64,000 bases of DNA, from NCBI RefSeq assembly GCF_000821085.1, contig NZ_CCXR01000001.1, positions 4,113,001 to 4,177,000 of the forward strand, given 5' to 3'. Position 1 is the first letter of the stretch, and the number at the start of each line of letters is the position of its first letter. The notes under the pieces are model-generated. The model was not told where the DNA came from, did not search any database, and worked only from the letters and a program-made list of their open reading frames with translations. A program made the translations under genes and the position numbers. This document shows, one piece after another, positions 25,049 through 34,600 of the stretch. Source of the DNA: Bacillus sp. B-jedd (lineage in GTDB: Bacteria; Bacillota; Bacilli; Bacillales; Cytobacillaceae).

Positions 25049-26119
25049 CTACTCCAGCTTGATCCGATAGAGCTTATCATCCGCTTCATCCGGGTTTCCA
25101 CGGCCGTCCGTATTATTACTGACAAAATATAAATCATCCCCGTCAATGAGCACGTCTCTGATCCGCCCAAGCCCGCTCACGTATTCACGGGTTGTTTTCT
25201 TTGTTAAATCAAACTCACGGACAGCATTCCCCCTGAGCGTCGCGACATACAGCTTATCGCCATGGACCGCCATGCCGGAAGGGGCCCATGTTTCATCGTC
25301 TGAATGAAAAACCGGCGTTTCCATCCCCCGCTTTTTTTGATTACCGATGATGTCAGGCCAGCCGTAATTTTTCCCCGGTTTGATCATATTAATCTCATCA
25401 TGCGCCGACTGCCCATGCTCGCTCGCCATCATCGTTCCATCTGCAAGCCAGGCGAGCCCCTGTGGATTCCGGTGCCCGTAGCTGTACACATACGAACCGG
25501 GGAACGGGTTATCCTCCGGGATGCCCCCATCCAGGTTCATCCGGAGGATTTTGCCGCCAAGGGCTTTACGGTCCTGGGCAAGCTCAGGGTTGGCCGCGTC
25601 ACCGGCCGTAATGTAAAGCTTGCTGTCAGGACCGACTTCGAGCCTCCCGCCATGGTGGACCGGACCGCTTGGCAGCCCATCAATGAGCGTCCGCTCCTCT
25701 CTCCACACACCATCCTGAAAGGAAAGCACCACAACCCTGTTTTTCTGACCCGCCGCATCATTATATGTATAATAGGCAAATGCCGATTGTTTTTCAGGAA
25801 AATCAGGATCAAGCACAAAGCCCAGAAGACCGGCTTCCGAGGCGTCGGACAGCTGTTCCTTCAACTCGACCCGCTGGCGCTCTGACTTGCCATTTTCAAT
25901 TTTGACAATCGCACCAGGCCGCTCCGTCAAATAAAGGACATCGCCAGCCTTAGCAATAGACCAGGGAACCTTGAGGTTCTCGGCAAGCACATCCGCTTTA
26001 ACCTGCACAACCGCCGGCTTTTCTTCCTCAGGCTTTTTGCCCGGCTTCGCCCCTTCCTCTGACGAACACCCAACCAGCAGGAACCCCACAAGCAAAACAA
26101 ACCCAAGCTTTTTGCGCAT
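25049..26119 (-). CDS. PQQ-dependent-type sugar dehydrogenase lipoprotein (glucose/sorbosone dehydrogenase family)
   Basis: 356 residues from ATG 26119, 9 nt after AAGGAG. Seen: a lipoprotein signal (MRKKLGFVLLVGFLLVGCSS), then a beta-propeller with family motifs VPWSIAKAGDVLYLTERPG, EAGLLGFVLDPDFPE, VHHGGRLEVGPDSKLYITAGDA, YSYGHRNPQGLAW, SEHGQSAHDEINMI and NYGWPDI. Known: soluble aldose sugar dehydrogenases of this family use PQQ and Ca2+; the conserved His of HHGG is present. Whether this Bacillus protein binds PQQ is open, as no PQQ synthesis genes are near. Confidence 0.88.
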   Translation of the reverse strand: MRKKLGFVLLVGFLLVGCSSEEGAKPGKKPEEEKPAVVQVKADVLAENLKVPWSIAKAGDVLYLTERPGAIVKIENGKSERQRVELKEQLSDASEAGLLGFVLDPDFPEKQSAFAYYTYNDAAGQKNRVVVLSFQDGVWREERTLIDGLPSGPVHHGGRLEVGPDSKLYITAGDAANPELAQDRKALGGKILRMNLDGGIPEDNPFPGSYVYSYGHRNPQGLAWLADGTMMASEHGQSAHDEINMIKPGKNYGWPDIIGNQKKRGMETPVFHSDDETWAPSGMAVHGDKLYVATLRGNAVREFDLTKKTTREYVSGLGRIRDVLIDGDDLYFVSNNTDGRGNPDEADDKLYRIKLE

Positions 26120-26206
26120 CGAAATCAGCTCCTTCTGCACAATCTTTTCCACCGTACAATGGCTCTTTTTCAGGCAAAATGAACCTTGTTCCCATCCACC
26201 CGCGAG

Positions 26207-26878
26207 TCAGCTCAGATACTTCGAGCCCTCCCGCCTGCTCAGCGCTGCAAGCTCCGTACTTTCAATGAATTCCTTTACCGAGTCCGGATTCGTTTTCGAG
26301 TATTCACGCAACGCCCAGCCAATCGCCTTCTGGATAAAGAACTCCTTGCTATCGGCATTCTGGTTCATATACGAATACAGCCGCTGTTCATCCGTCTTCT
26401 TCTTAAACTTCAATTGATAGAGAATGGCCGTCCGGCGCAGCCACATATTGTCTGAAACAGCCCATTTGTCCATTTCCGCCGGAATCGTGTCAGGAAACTT
26501 CGCGCCCAATATTCCGACTGGCTTTGCCGCCAGCGCATCGACAGTGTCCCACCACGATTTCGTTGTAATTAGCTCCTCCAGCAATCCGAGGTCGTCCGGG
26601 CCAAGTTTTTTACTGAACTTTTCAAGATACCCTAGAGCGGCATACTGGTACTCCCGTTCAGGCATCTCCCAAAGCGTGTGGACAAATCCTTCCTGAAAAG
26701 GTTCCTTTGCCATTCCTGTTTGCGTATAAAACTTCTTCTCCAGTTCGGCCCGGAGCGGCTTTTTAATCCCCAAGAAAGGAAAATGGTTTTTCATGTACTT
26801 TTCCATTGCCTCGGCGTTTTGCGCATTCCTGTTTTCCTCGAAAAGAGTTTTTAGCACTGATAAAGCATAATCACTCAT
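26207..26878 (-). CDS. DNA alkylation repair protein (AlkD-like HEAT-repeat glycosylase)
   Basis: 223 residues. Seen: an all-helical sequence with the AlkD features MKNHFPFLGIKKPLRAELEK, LWEMPEREYQYAALGYL, TTKSWWDTVDALA, WLRRTAILYQLKFK and FFIQKAIGWALREYSKTNP. Known: AlkD proteins wrap DNA and excise bulky or charged alkylated bases (3-methyladenine, 7-methylguanine). The conserved Trp and Asp of SWWDTVD and the Trp/Arg near the end are present. ATG at 26878 follows GGAGG. The next gene upstream is a separate acetyltransferase. Confidence 0.9.
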   Translation of the reverse strand: MSDYALSVLKTLFEENRNAQNAEAMEKYMKNHFPFLGIKKPLRAELEKKFYTQTGMAKEPFQEGFVHTLWEMPEREYQYAALGYLEKFSKKLGPDDLGLLEELITTKSWWDTVDALAAKPVGILGAKFPDTIPAEMDKWAVSDNMWLRRTAILYQLKFKKKTDEQRLYSYMNQNADSKEFFIQKAIGWALREYSKTNPDSVKEFIESTELAALSRREGSKYLS

Positions 26879-26920
26879 CCGATTGCCTCCATGTTCAACT
26901 TTTGCAAATATAAGCCTGGT

Positions 26921-27406
26921 TTAAACGGTGAACTCCTGGCAAATAATTGCTTCTCCTTCTTCCTCATCTTCATATTCGTCAAAAGGGATTCCGTTCTGGT
27001 TATATACTTTCCGCCAGAAAGCAGCCGCCCGTTCGTTCCGGGTAAGCTGAGCCACAAAGTAACTTCCTCTTTTGTTTTCAAACAGGTTCTGCGCCGCTCT
27101 GCGTGCAACACCTTTTCCGCGAAATCGGTTATACACGAAGAAATCATTGATGATATAGTCGACCTTTTTTGTAAAAGGCGGTTCCAGCAAAAGAAGGAAA
27201 CCGGCCCGTTCCCCATCCGCGATGATGAAATACGGATTTACTCCCTGCTTGTTCCAAAAGACCGAGAATGAGTCAAATTCATACGTCCCTTCATTATTTT
27301 CCTTTAGAGAACCGGAATAAGCCGAAAGGTCATGAAGGTAAAGGGAGTACATATTTTTCAGTATTTCCCCATCCTTTGGGCTTGTTTTTTGTAAATAAAC
27401 GGCCAT
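26921..27406 (-). CDS. GNAT-family N-acetyltransferase
   Basis: 161 residues. Seen: an N-terminal helix pair (PKDGEILKNMYSLYLHDLSAYS), central strands (GVNPYFIIADGERAGFLLL) and the acetyl-CoA motif with a FVYNRFRGKGVARRAAQNLF loop, followed by NERAAAFWRKVYNQNG. Known: the R-x-x-G-x-G/A segment binds acetyl-CoA pyrophosphate. The acceptor substrate is unknown. The very acidic tail (DEYEDEEEGEA) is unusual. ATG at 27406 follows GGAGTTG. Confidence 0.9.
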   Translation of the reverse strand: MAVYLQKTSPKDGEILKNMYSLYLHDLSAYSGSLKENNEGTYEFDSFSVFWNKQGVNPYFIIADGERAGFLLLLEPPFTKKVDYIINDFFVYNRFRGKGVARRAAQNLFENKRGSYFVAQLTRNERAAAFWRKVYNQNGIPFDEYEDEEEGEAIICQEFTV

Positions 27407-27527
27407 TTCATTTCAACTCCGAACTTTTTTATCTAAAACAATATTCTCCACTAAGCAGGTGATATCCTCCGTATGAAACATCAGATCTTTGCCAAACTAC
27501 AAATGAATCAGGAAGGGGGTTATAATT

Positions 27528-27671
27528 TTGACGAAAAAGTTCAACAAGGGAAGCAGAAACCAGAATGCTCCGGAAAATGGCCATTTCCAAATGGAAATCG
27601 CAAATGAAAACAGCGGTGATAACAGCAAAGGCAACAAGCGGAACAAAAACCAAAATACAAAGACAAAATAA
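27528..27671 (+). CDS. Small hydrophilic Asn/Lys-rich protein (47 residues)
   Basis: A short ORF from TTG 27528, behind a strong GGAAGGGGG, to TAA 27669-27671. It begins MTKKFNKGSRNQNAPENG and continues with many Asn, Lys, Gly and Glu, no Cys and almost no hydrophobic residues; it ends NKRNKNQNTKTK. A hairpin follows 22 bp later. Composition is like small spore or disordered proteins of Bacillus, but no family could be named. The evidence is the good ribosome binding site, composition and terminator spacing. Confidence 0.6.
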   Translation: MTKKFNKGSRNQNAPENGHFQMEIANENSGDNSKGNKRNKNQNTKTK

Positions 27672-27692
27672 GCGTGTTTCGGAAAACAAAAT

Positions 27693-27719
27693 CCCGGCTG
27701 AGCCTGTCAGGCAGCCGGG
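27693..27719. terminator. Shared hairpin between two convergent small genes
   Basis: CCCGGCTG pairs with CAGCCGGG around AGCCTGTCAGG. A weak T-rich tail follows on the plus strand and A/T-rich sequence on the minus strand, so it may serve both the 27528 and 27925 genes. Confidence 0.6.
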
Positions 27720-27733
27720 TTAAATTTTCTTAT

Positions 27734-27925
27734 TCATTTCTGGAACTCCTTTCTAACCTGGCTGCAGATTTGCCGGACTGTTTCAGAAAAACCGAAGACA
27801 GTCAGAGTGAGAACGATCAAAATCAGCTTTCTCAGCCAAATCTCCTCGATGGCTAACGAAAAATATCCGATAATCAATGCTGCAAAGAAGACGATGAAGA
27901 ACAGTGCCCGGCGCCTCAATACCAT
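27734..27925 (-). CDS. Small membrane protein of unknown function
   Basis: 63 residues from ATG 27925, 8 nt after GGAGG. Seen: MVLRRRALFF followed by two likely membrane helices (IVFFAALIIGYFSLAI and LRKLILIVLTLTVFGF), then a charged tail VRQICSQVRKEFQK. The positive N-terminus suggests an inside start. No known family recognised; it has a good ribosome binding site and a downstream hairpin, which favour a real gene. It is convergent with the small Asn-rich ORF. Confidence 0.55.
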   Translation of the reverse strand: MVLRRRALFFIVFFAALIIGYFSLAIEEIWLRKLILIVLTLTVFGFSETVRQICSQVRKEFQK

Positions 27926-28192
27926 GCCCATCACCTCCTCCCTGTTATCTTCCTTTCAAGTTATTATTGATCTCCTCCTTATGCCTACCAATTGTGAAGT
28001 TCTGCACAAATATAATTAAATAAAAACGACTCCCTTTATCCCGGCCTGTAGATTATTTCCTTCTAAACTTCAGCATTTACTTTACTTAAGGTTACGGTTT
28101 AAACTGAAAAAGGTTCCGTCTATATCCTTAATTTTATATGAATTCAATCATTATCCAGCGGCCTAAAAAGCTGGTTCAAGGGGGCAAATGAA
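27926..28192. other. Intergenic region before the MBL-fold gene
   Basis: 267 bp, AT-rich. The minus-strand ribosome binding site of the small membrane protein is at 27934-27944; the ribosome binding site AAGGGGGC of the hydrolase lies just before 28190. No repeats or structured RNA seen. Confidence 0.5.
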
Positions 28193-29032
28193 ATGCACCA
28201 AATAAAACAATTATCTGAACATGTTTGGTATCTTCCAGCCAGCCACGAAACAGACCGGCCCGTTCTTGGCGCTGTCCTCGGGCAAGACTATTCTCTTCTC
28301 ATTGATGCGGGCAATTCTCCCGCACATGCGGAGCTTTTCTTAAATGAGCTGAAAAGGATCGGGGCATCGGAATCCAGGCTGCTTGTCCTCACCCACTGGC
28401 ACTGGGACCATATTTTTGGAACCAAAAAAATGAATTTGCCGGCAATTGCCCATGCAAAAACTAAACTACACATTGATAAGCTAAAGGGACTTCAATGGAC
28501 GGATGAAGCCCTTGATGAGCGAGTCCGGACAGGCGTGGAAATTGAATTTTGCGCGGAAATGATTAAAAAGGAATTTGGTGAAAAACGGGATGAAATTAAA
28601 ATTGTCTCGCCTGTGATGACCTTTGAGGATTCCCTGGCCATCGACCTGGGCGGGGTTCATGTCAGACTCAAGCATGTCGGCGGTGACCATGCAGATGACT
28701 CAACCGTCGTATTTATCGAGGAAGACTCGGTTCTGTTCCTTGGCGATTGCTACTCCCCCAATATGTACGCAAAAAAGTGGCACTACAACACGCCTGTATT
28801 TCTGAAGCTGCTCAATGAGTTGGAGGAATACCAAGCTTCTTTCTATATTCATTCCCACGCCAATCCCGCCACACAGGAGGAGTTTTACCAAGAGCTTTTT
28901 GAGATGCGGGCCATTAACCGCGCCGCGCTTGAAAATAAGGGCGATACCGAAGCGACACTTTCTGCCATGAAAGCGGCTCTTGGCCGGGATCCGAATGAGG
29001 ATGAAATTGAGTTTGCGAGTTTTTTTGAATAA
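28193..29032 (+). CDS. Metallo-beta-lactamase-fold hydrolase
   Basis: 279 residues. Seen: the zinc motif THWHWDH (about residue 65), further ligand positions in HVGGDHADDSTVVF and FLGDCYSPNMY, and IHSHANPATQEEF. The Trp in the second position of HxHxDH (HWHWDH) is a known variant. Known: the fold hydrolyses thioesters, lactones, phosphodiesters or beta-lactams; which one applies here cannot be told. It is monocistronic, ending at a strong hairpin. Confidence 0.88.
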   Translation: MHQIKQLSEHVWYLPASHETDRPVLGAVLGQDYSLLIDAGNSPAHAELFLNELKRIGASESRLLVLTHWHWDHIFGTKKMNLPAIAHAKTKLHIDKLKGLQWTDEALDERVRTGVEIEFCAEMIKKEFGEKRDEIKIVSPVMTFEDSLAIDLGGVHVRLKHVGGDHADDSTVVFIEEDSVLFLGDCYSPNMYAKKWHYNTPVFLKLLNELEEYQASFYIHSHANPATQEEFYQELFEMRAINRAALENKGDTEATLSAMKAALGRDPNEDEIEFASFFE

Positions 29033-29038
29033 ATAGGG

Positions 29039-29076
29039 AGAAGGCGTACATCAGGTAGACTGTACGCCTTCTATTT
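29039..29076 (+). terminator. Terminator after the MBL-fold gene, shared with the convergent gene
   Basis: AGAAGGCGTACA pairs with TGTACGCCTTCT, followed by ATTTG. It overlaps the 3' end region of the convergent Gly-rich gene. Confidence 0.85.
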
Positions 29077-29077
29077 G

Positions 29078-29569
29078 TTAAAAACATTGGAAGGAACGGA
29101 TTCTCCGCAGGTCGGTTCCATAAAATGCCCAGCCATTTCTTCTGAAACGCCAGCCCGCAACGGAATTTCGCCCGAGGAAGGTCGGATAGAACCAGAAGCT
29201 GCGGCCATTATTCAACCAGATATAAGTGTAACGGCGCAGGCACCGCCTGATTGCCCCTGGATCGACCGCAAGCGGTGTTGCTCCAAATGATTCCTGAGGG
29301 GTGGCGAACGGAGGAGGGCCCGACGGAGGACCATCATGGCCTCCCCCTGGAGACCCTCCCCCGCCGGGGAATCCGCCTCCGGGGAATTGGCCGCCGGTGT
29401 GTCCGCCGCCCGGAAATTGTCCACCCGTCTGGCCGCCGCCCGGGAACTGGCCTCCTCCATGCCCTCCGCCGGGAAATCCCCCTCCCGGCTGTTGAAACTG
29501 CCTGTTTTCATCATGCTCATACTGTTCTGGAATTGGTCCAAAAGGATACTGATTTGGGTTGTTTTCCAA
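29078..29569 (-). CDS. Gly/Pro-rich repeat protein with conserved aromatic C-terminal domain
   Basis: 163 residues from TTG 29569, 7 nt after GGAGGT. Seen: an N-terminus MENNPNQYPFGPIP, a central run of PGGG, GQFPGGG and GHTGGQFPGGG repeats (about residues 28-80), then a folded-looking tail of about 60 residues with VDPGAIRRCLRRYTYIWL, SFWFYPTFLGRNSVAGWRF and YGTDLRRIRSFQCF. The tail pattern recurs in hypothetical proteins of Bacillus from memory, without assigned function. The composition suggests a spore-coat or surface role, which is inference. Confidence 0.75.
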   Translation of the reverse strand: MENNPNQYPFGPIPEQYEHDENRQFQQPGGGFPGGGHGGGQFPGGGQTGGQFPGGGHTGGQFPGGGFPGGGGSPGGGHDGPPSGPPPFATPQESFGATPLAVDPGAIRRCLRRYTYIWLNNGRSFWFYPTFLGRNSVAGWRFRRNGWAFYGTDLRRIRSFQCF

Positions 29570-29589
29570 AGGAATACCTCCTACTTATA

Positions 29590-30690
29590 TTAAACTTTTT
29601 CCTGTGCCAGCTCCCTGATCCTGCCGGCGATTTTATCGCGGATCTCCTCCACCTTTTTAAAGTCCATCGCTGAAACATAAATTTCTTCCAGGCTGTCGTG
29701 TAGCTCTTTTGCCCGGGCCAGCATGGAAATGGCCTCCTTCATCTTTGCCTGGTAGCGACCCGCGATGGCCTCGATCCTGTCTTCAAAAATCTCATCCGTA
29801 CCTTCCGCAATCAGCAGTTCGTACATATCAATGATTTCGTCCCCATCCCGGCTAGGGAAATACTCATGCGGTGACGTACTGTCGAAAATGGCGACTCCAA
29901 GTTCCCGGAAAATGAGCATATCAAGGCTGTGGGGGTCAAAGCCACAATGGTAGACCTCAACATCAATCCCCCGCTCCTCGGCGATTTTAGCCATCTTCTT
30001 CAGCATTGTCGATTTTCCGCTTCCCGGCCTGCCTTTTATGAAGTACCGCTTCTGGATATCCTCTGTCAGGTTCGGAACAAAATCTACCGCTCCCTTCGGA
30101 GTTGCGGCGCCTAGAAAACGATGGCGGACGTCGCTTTTCTTATTAAGTTTCATTTTGCCAAAAAATTGCTCAATCAATTTTCCGGTCAATTCATCAGCCT
30201 TCTGGAAATCCATGCTTTGGATATAAATCAGTTCCCACTCATCATGGATGGCCAAAGCCTCTTTAAAAGTGGCATACGCCTGGTTGAATGCCTTGGTGAT
30301 TTTTCCGTTCAGCTTCACGATTGCTTCTTTTTTCGCATGTAGCAGCTTCGCGTCCCACGCTTCGCCCAGATTGACATATTCCTCGATTGCCCCTGGTGCC
30401 TCAGGTTCAATCACATGAGGATGGGTCCCATCAACGATCCCTGTTTTCATCGCGGGAATGATGACACCGTCAATGGACTGGTTATCAGACGAACAATGAA
30501 GAAACTCAATATCAAATCCTTTTTCAAGCCATTCCCTGCCTATCTTTTTCATCAATGATGACTTGCCTGTGCCAGGACCTCCCTTCAAAATAAAAAGCAA
30601 GTCAAGACCCTGTAGATTAGATGGATATAAACTGTAAAAGCCCCGCGCAGTATTCCCGCCCGCGTAATAGTTCCTGACTTTGCCTGCCAC
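29590..30690 (-). CDS. Tandem P-loop ATPase of the PRK06851 type
   Basis: 366 residues from GTG 30690, 9 nt after AAGGAG, giving MAGKVRNYYAGGNTARGF. Seen: two P-loops, GGPGTGKSSLMKKIG in the first half and GRPGSGKSTMLKKMA in the second, each followed by a similar segment (VEFLHCSSDNQSIDGVIIPA-like and VYHCGFDPHSLDMLIF). The halves look like an internal duplication. Known: the family is widespread in Firmicutes with no established role. It is next to the Gly-rich gene (21 bp) and possibly co-transcribed with it. Confidence 0.82.
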   Translation of the reverse strand: MAGKVRNYYAGGNTARGFYSLYPSNLQGLDLLFILKGGPGTGKSSLMKKIGREWLEKGFDIEFLHCSSDNQSIDGVIIPAMKTGIVDGTHPHVIEPEAPGAIEEYVNLGEAWDAKLLHAKKEAIVKLNGKITKAFNQAYATFKEALAIHDEWELIYIQSMDFQKADELTGKLIEQFFGKMKLNKKSDVRHRFLGAATPKGAVDFVPNLTEDIQKRYFIKGRPGSGKSTMLKKMAKIAEERGIDVEVYHCGFDPHSLDMLIFRELGVAIFDSTSPHEYFPSRDGDEIIDMYELLIAEGTDEIFEDRIEAIAGRYQAKMKEAISMLARAKELHDSLEEIYVSAMDFKKVEEIRDKIAGRIRELAQEKV

Positions 30691-30892
30691 TAAAACACAC
30701 TCCTTATACTGGCGAATGGATTGTTTCATCCACTATCTTATGCATCGTTGCCTGTTAGGTGAATGCCTAGTGACACAAATAGGCTTGGCCACTTTTCAAC
30801 ATTTTTCGCAGCGAGTTTAAACAGGTGGAACCCGGGAATAGAAGGAATAACAAGCTTTCTCCGCCCCGGGGCGGTTGATATAGATGGGTTAG
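30691..30892. other. Intergenic region upstream of the P-loop ATPase gene
   Basis: About 200 bp with the minus-strand ribosome binding site (AAGGAG) at its left end and a CCGCCCCGGGGCGG palindrome at 30871-30884. No gene recognised. Confidence 0.5.
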
Positions 30893-31043
30893 GAAAAGCA
30901 GAAGCGTCCGTTTAGCGCCATATGGACTGGAGGGCCTCGATGGAGATAAAGGAAACACGAAGAGCGAAGCATCTGGCGATTCGATGTTGACTTATCGTAG
31001 CGAGAGGACCGAAGTACACTAGGAGCTGGACGCTGCAGCTGGA
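30893..31043. repeat. Probable interspersed intergenic repeat element
   Basis: A 150-bp G/C-richer block with imperfect inverted ends: GCAGAAGCGTCC at 30898-30909 and GGACGCTGCAGC at 31028-31039. It has no coding features, and its look (AAGCGTCC ... GGACGC ends, chained short palindromes) resembles REP/MITE-like elements found many times in Bacillaceae genomes. The copy number in this genome cannot be seen. Confidence 0.5.
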
Positions 31044-31049
31044 CACAGG

Positions 31050-31080
31050 AAAAGACTCCGAAGTTTGGGGTCTTTTCTTT
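31050..31080 (+). terminator. Hairpin with T-tract before the HD-domain gene
   Basis: AAAAGACTCC pairs with GGGGTCTTTT and is followed by CTTTTT. It would stop rightward transcripts leaving the repeat element before the HD gene's own promoter. Confidence 0.7.
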
Positions 31081-31124
31081 TTATCACGCAAAAATGTTAT
31101 GATGGCGTAAAGCGGAGGTGGACT

Positions 31125-31661
31125 ATGAGAGATGTAAAGCTTGAAGAAATTTTTAAACATCGAATTGCCCAAAAATACCTGAACCGGTCCGGGATGGCCC
31201 ATGCGATTGCCGTTGCCTATCATGCTTTCCACCTCGCCCGGGAAAACGGCCAGGATGTTGATATCGCGGCAAAGGCCGGTTTCATGCATGATATGGGGCA
31301 TTACACATGGTACAGGAACGGAAAATGGGATTACGAGCTTTATCGAAAAAACGATATACATGCGATCAAAGGAGCGGAGCGGGCCCATAAGCTGCTCATC
31401 CGCCTTGGTGAAAACCCGGTCAAGGCCAAAACCATCGCCCTCGCCATCCTCTTTCATACCGATTCCTTCCTGCCAACGAACGATATTGTCCGGACGCCGC
31501 TTCAGCAGCTTGTCAAATGGGCCGATGAAAAAGATGAAGAAGAAGGCGGAATGCACCATTACCGTACGATCGAATACGACCGGGCGCTGAACAGTATCAT
31601 CCGCCTTGATAAAATGATTGATGAAATGCTGGAAAAAGAAAACCCTGGCCAGGCCCTTTAA
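31125..31661 (+). CDS. HD-domain phosphohydrolase
   Basis: 178 residues from ATG 31125, 4 nt after GGAGGTG. Seen: H..(about residue 26) in SGMAHAIAVAYHAFHLA, the HD pair in AGFMHDMGHYTWY, a further His in HAIKGAERAH, and FHTDSFLP with ADEKDEEE, which together supply the H...HD...D metal site. Known: HD proteins hydrolyse phosphomonoesters or nucleotides, for example 5'-nucleotidase or ppGpp hydrolase relatives. The substrate is unknown. The stop is immediately followed by a terminator. Confidence 0.85.
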   Translation: MRDVKLEEIFKHRIAQKYLNRSGMAHAIAVAYHAFHLARENGQDVDIAAKAGFMHDMGHYTWYRNGKWDYELYRKNDIHAIKGAERAHKLLIRLGENPVKAKTIALAILFHTDSFLPTNDIVRTPLQQLVKWADEKDEEEGGMHHYRTIEYDRALNSIIRLDKMIDEMLEKENPGQAL

Positions 31662-31682
31662 AGGGTTTGGACAGGGTTTTTG
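31641..31682 (+). terminator. Terminator overlapping the 3' end of the HD gene
   Basis: AACCCTGGCC pairs with GGACAGGGTT around GGCCCTTTAAAGGGTT, followed by TTTTGGG. The stem starts inside the coding sequence. Confidence 0.75.
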
Positions 31683-31696
31683 GGTTGATAAATTTA

Positions 31697-34600
31697 TTAC
31701 TTATTACTTACTGTAACTATGATTTCTGAAAAATTATCGGCTTTATCGGTTGCTCTTACGGTCAATAACGTATTATTGGTTTGATACGGGTCCACTAATA
31801 TTGAAAAGCTTCCATCTTTCCCTGCAGATCCGATTCCCACTCGAGTATTACCCTTAAATACACTTATGCTTGCTCCCGGCTCAGCCGATCCTGTGACTGT
31901 TGTAGTTTTGACATTACCAGTGGTACTAATTGCGCTGGTTACCTGTAAGCTAGGTCGGATTTTATCAATAGTAAACGAAACGGTTGTAACGTTTCCAGCC
32001 GCATCCCTCACGAGCAATGTAAAAACTCCATCACTAGATATTGTTGTTCCAGATACAAATGTGTTGCCATTCAAAGTGGCTGTACCTTCATTAAATGTCG
32101 GCCTGACATCGACATTGTAATATTGATTATTCAATACTCCGCTCACGACCGGGGCGGTTTTATCTATTGTGAATGTCACAGTCATAGCATTCCCAACGTC
32201 GTCAGTTACGATCAACGTATAGCTGCCTTCAGCTGATACCGCTGTGCCAGATATAAACGTCGCACCGTTAAGGGTAGCTTTCCCTTCAGTAAAAGTTGGT
32301 TTTACGTTGGTGTTGTAGGCAAAACCATTGATAACGTCATTTACAGTAGGCGGCGTTTTATCGATATTGGAAATGGCAACCTTTACTTTTGTTACATTTC
32401 CCGCAGCGTCGATTGCGACAAATTCAAATTCACCATTTTCCGTGAAGGTGTGGGAAGACACGTTCAAAGTCCCCTCGTTTGTTGCAACGGTTACGGTAAC
32501 ATCCTGGTTGGTCGGAGATTCGTTATAAGAATTTACCGTAATGACCGGAGCCACCTTATCAATATTTGTGATGGTAATGGTTTCTACCGTTTCATTTCCC
32601 GCAGCATCTTTTGCAATGAAATCAAACGATCCATTTTCCGTAAATGTATGGCTTGTTGTATTCAAGGTACCTTCATTTGTTTCCGCTGTCACGACAACGT
32701 CCTGGTTGGTCGGTGATGTGTTATAAGTAAACACCGTGATAATCGGCGCAACTTTGTCAATGTTATCAATGACAACCTTCTTCTTCGTTTCATTTCCGGC
32801 CCGGTCGGTCGCAATGAACTCGAACTCGCCATTTTCTGTGAAGGTATAGCTTTCCTCGTTTAATGTGCCTGGTTCATTCATGCTGACTTTTACGGTGATG
32901 TCCTGGTTCGTGGGATTGGTTACATAATCCTCAACAGTGATTTCGGGAGCAACCTTGTCGATGTTTGAAATGGTTACCGTTTTCTCGGTGATATTCCCCG
33001 CGCGGTCTTTTGCTTCAAATGTGAAGCTGCCGTTTTCAGTGAACGTATGGCTCTGTTTGTTAAGGGTACCTTCTTCATCCATTGAAACTTCCACCGTAAT
33101 ATCCTGATTTGTCCAGTTTGTATTGTACGGTTTTACTGTGATTTCTGGAGCCTTTTTATCAATATTTGTGATTTGAACAGTTTGCCTTGTCACGTTCCCG
33201 GCAAGGTCAGTCGCGACAAATTCGAAGCTGCCATTTTCGGTGAAAGTATGGCTTTCCGCGTTCAGCGTCCCATCTTCATCCATGCTGGCAGTGACCGTAA
33301 TGTCCTGGTTTGTCCACTCTGTCGTTAATCCACTAAGTGTGATTTTAGGAGCAATTTTGTCAATGTTGTTTACAAAGACTTGAACACTTCCCTCATTCCC
33401 TGCCTTATCGACAAAAAGGAATTCGTATTCACCGTTTTCCGTGAATGTTTTGCTTAATGAACCATCGTTGTTCAGGATTGTTACATCCTCACTTGGCTCA
33501 AGTGTCACGATCACATCCTGGTTTGTCAGCTTTTCGGTTGAATAGCTCACTGAGGCGGTTGGTGCTACTTTATCAATATTTGTGACGTTTACTTCGACTT
33601 CTCCTCTATTGCCTGCCGCATCTACAAACTCGAGATTTACTTTCTCATTTTCAGCAAAAGTGAGAGTGTATGTTAAATCATCCACTTTGGTAAAAGTAAC
33701 TGTTTCTGGCAACTTATTATTCTCATTGAATGTAACTGGCTTAGTGACTGTCACGGTCGCCGTTACATCCTGGTTTGTCCACTCGCTTGCAGAGTAAGTG
33801 AGTGAACCGACCGGGGCTTCCTTATCAATATTGTTCACTTCAACTAGTAGTGATCCCGGGTTTCCGGCTTTGTCATTGAATTTCAATTCAAAACTGCCAT
33901 TTTGGGAGAAAATAAGTGTTGAAGCATCCTCATTAAAGGCTACAAAATCAGGGAGCTGGTCAAGGTTCGTATACGTAACGATATCATTTGGCTCAATTGT
34001 GGCAACGACATCCGTATTGATTGGCGATGTTGTTGAATAAGCAACTTTTGCTTCAGGTGCTTCCTTATCGATGTTATCAATCGTCACTGTTCTTTCCGTT
34101 ACATTTCCCGCTACATCTGTTGCAACAAAAGTAAAGCTGCCATTCTCATCGAAGGTGTGGCTTGTGGCGTTCAGAGTGCCTTTTTCGCTCAATTCTGCTG
34201 TGACGGTGATACTCTCGTTTGTCCAAACCTTACTATAATCATTGAGTAGAATGTCTGGCGGAGTTAGGTCTGCTATTACTGTTGCCGGCTGTGCCATTGT
34301 ATGAAGTTGTCCAGCTGTTTTGCCATTCTGATAGACCGTTTGGGCGCCAATCACAATTTGCTCATCTTTCTTGTTCTCAACATTTTCCGGCTTAAGTGTA
34401 TGGATATATTCAAAAGCCCAAACGGTGTCACCGATTTTCGTTGTCTTTGCATTGACGACTTGATCATTTACCTTGAGCTCAAGCTTCGGTCCATCGATGA
34501 CAACAGTGCCGCTTAATAGAACCGTATTAGCTCCATTCTTCCGGGCAGGAATTGGATTAACCTTAATCGTTCCGGTTGTTTTATTCAGCTCAGTTCTGCC

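Noticed and set aside
27429..27689. An 86-residue minus-strand reading frame antisense to the small Asn-rich gene
   Set aside because: No ribosome binding site; the plus-strand frame has a strong one and a fitting composition.
30912..31559. A 215-residue minus-strand reading frame over the repeat element and HD gene
   Set aside because: It runs antisense to the conserved HD-domain coding sequence and across the repeat element.
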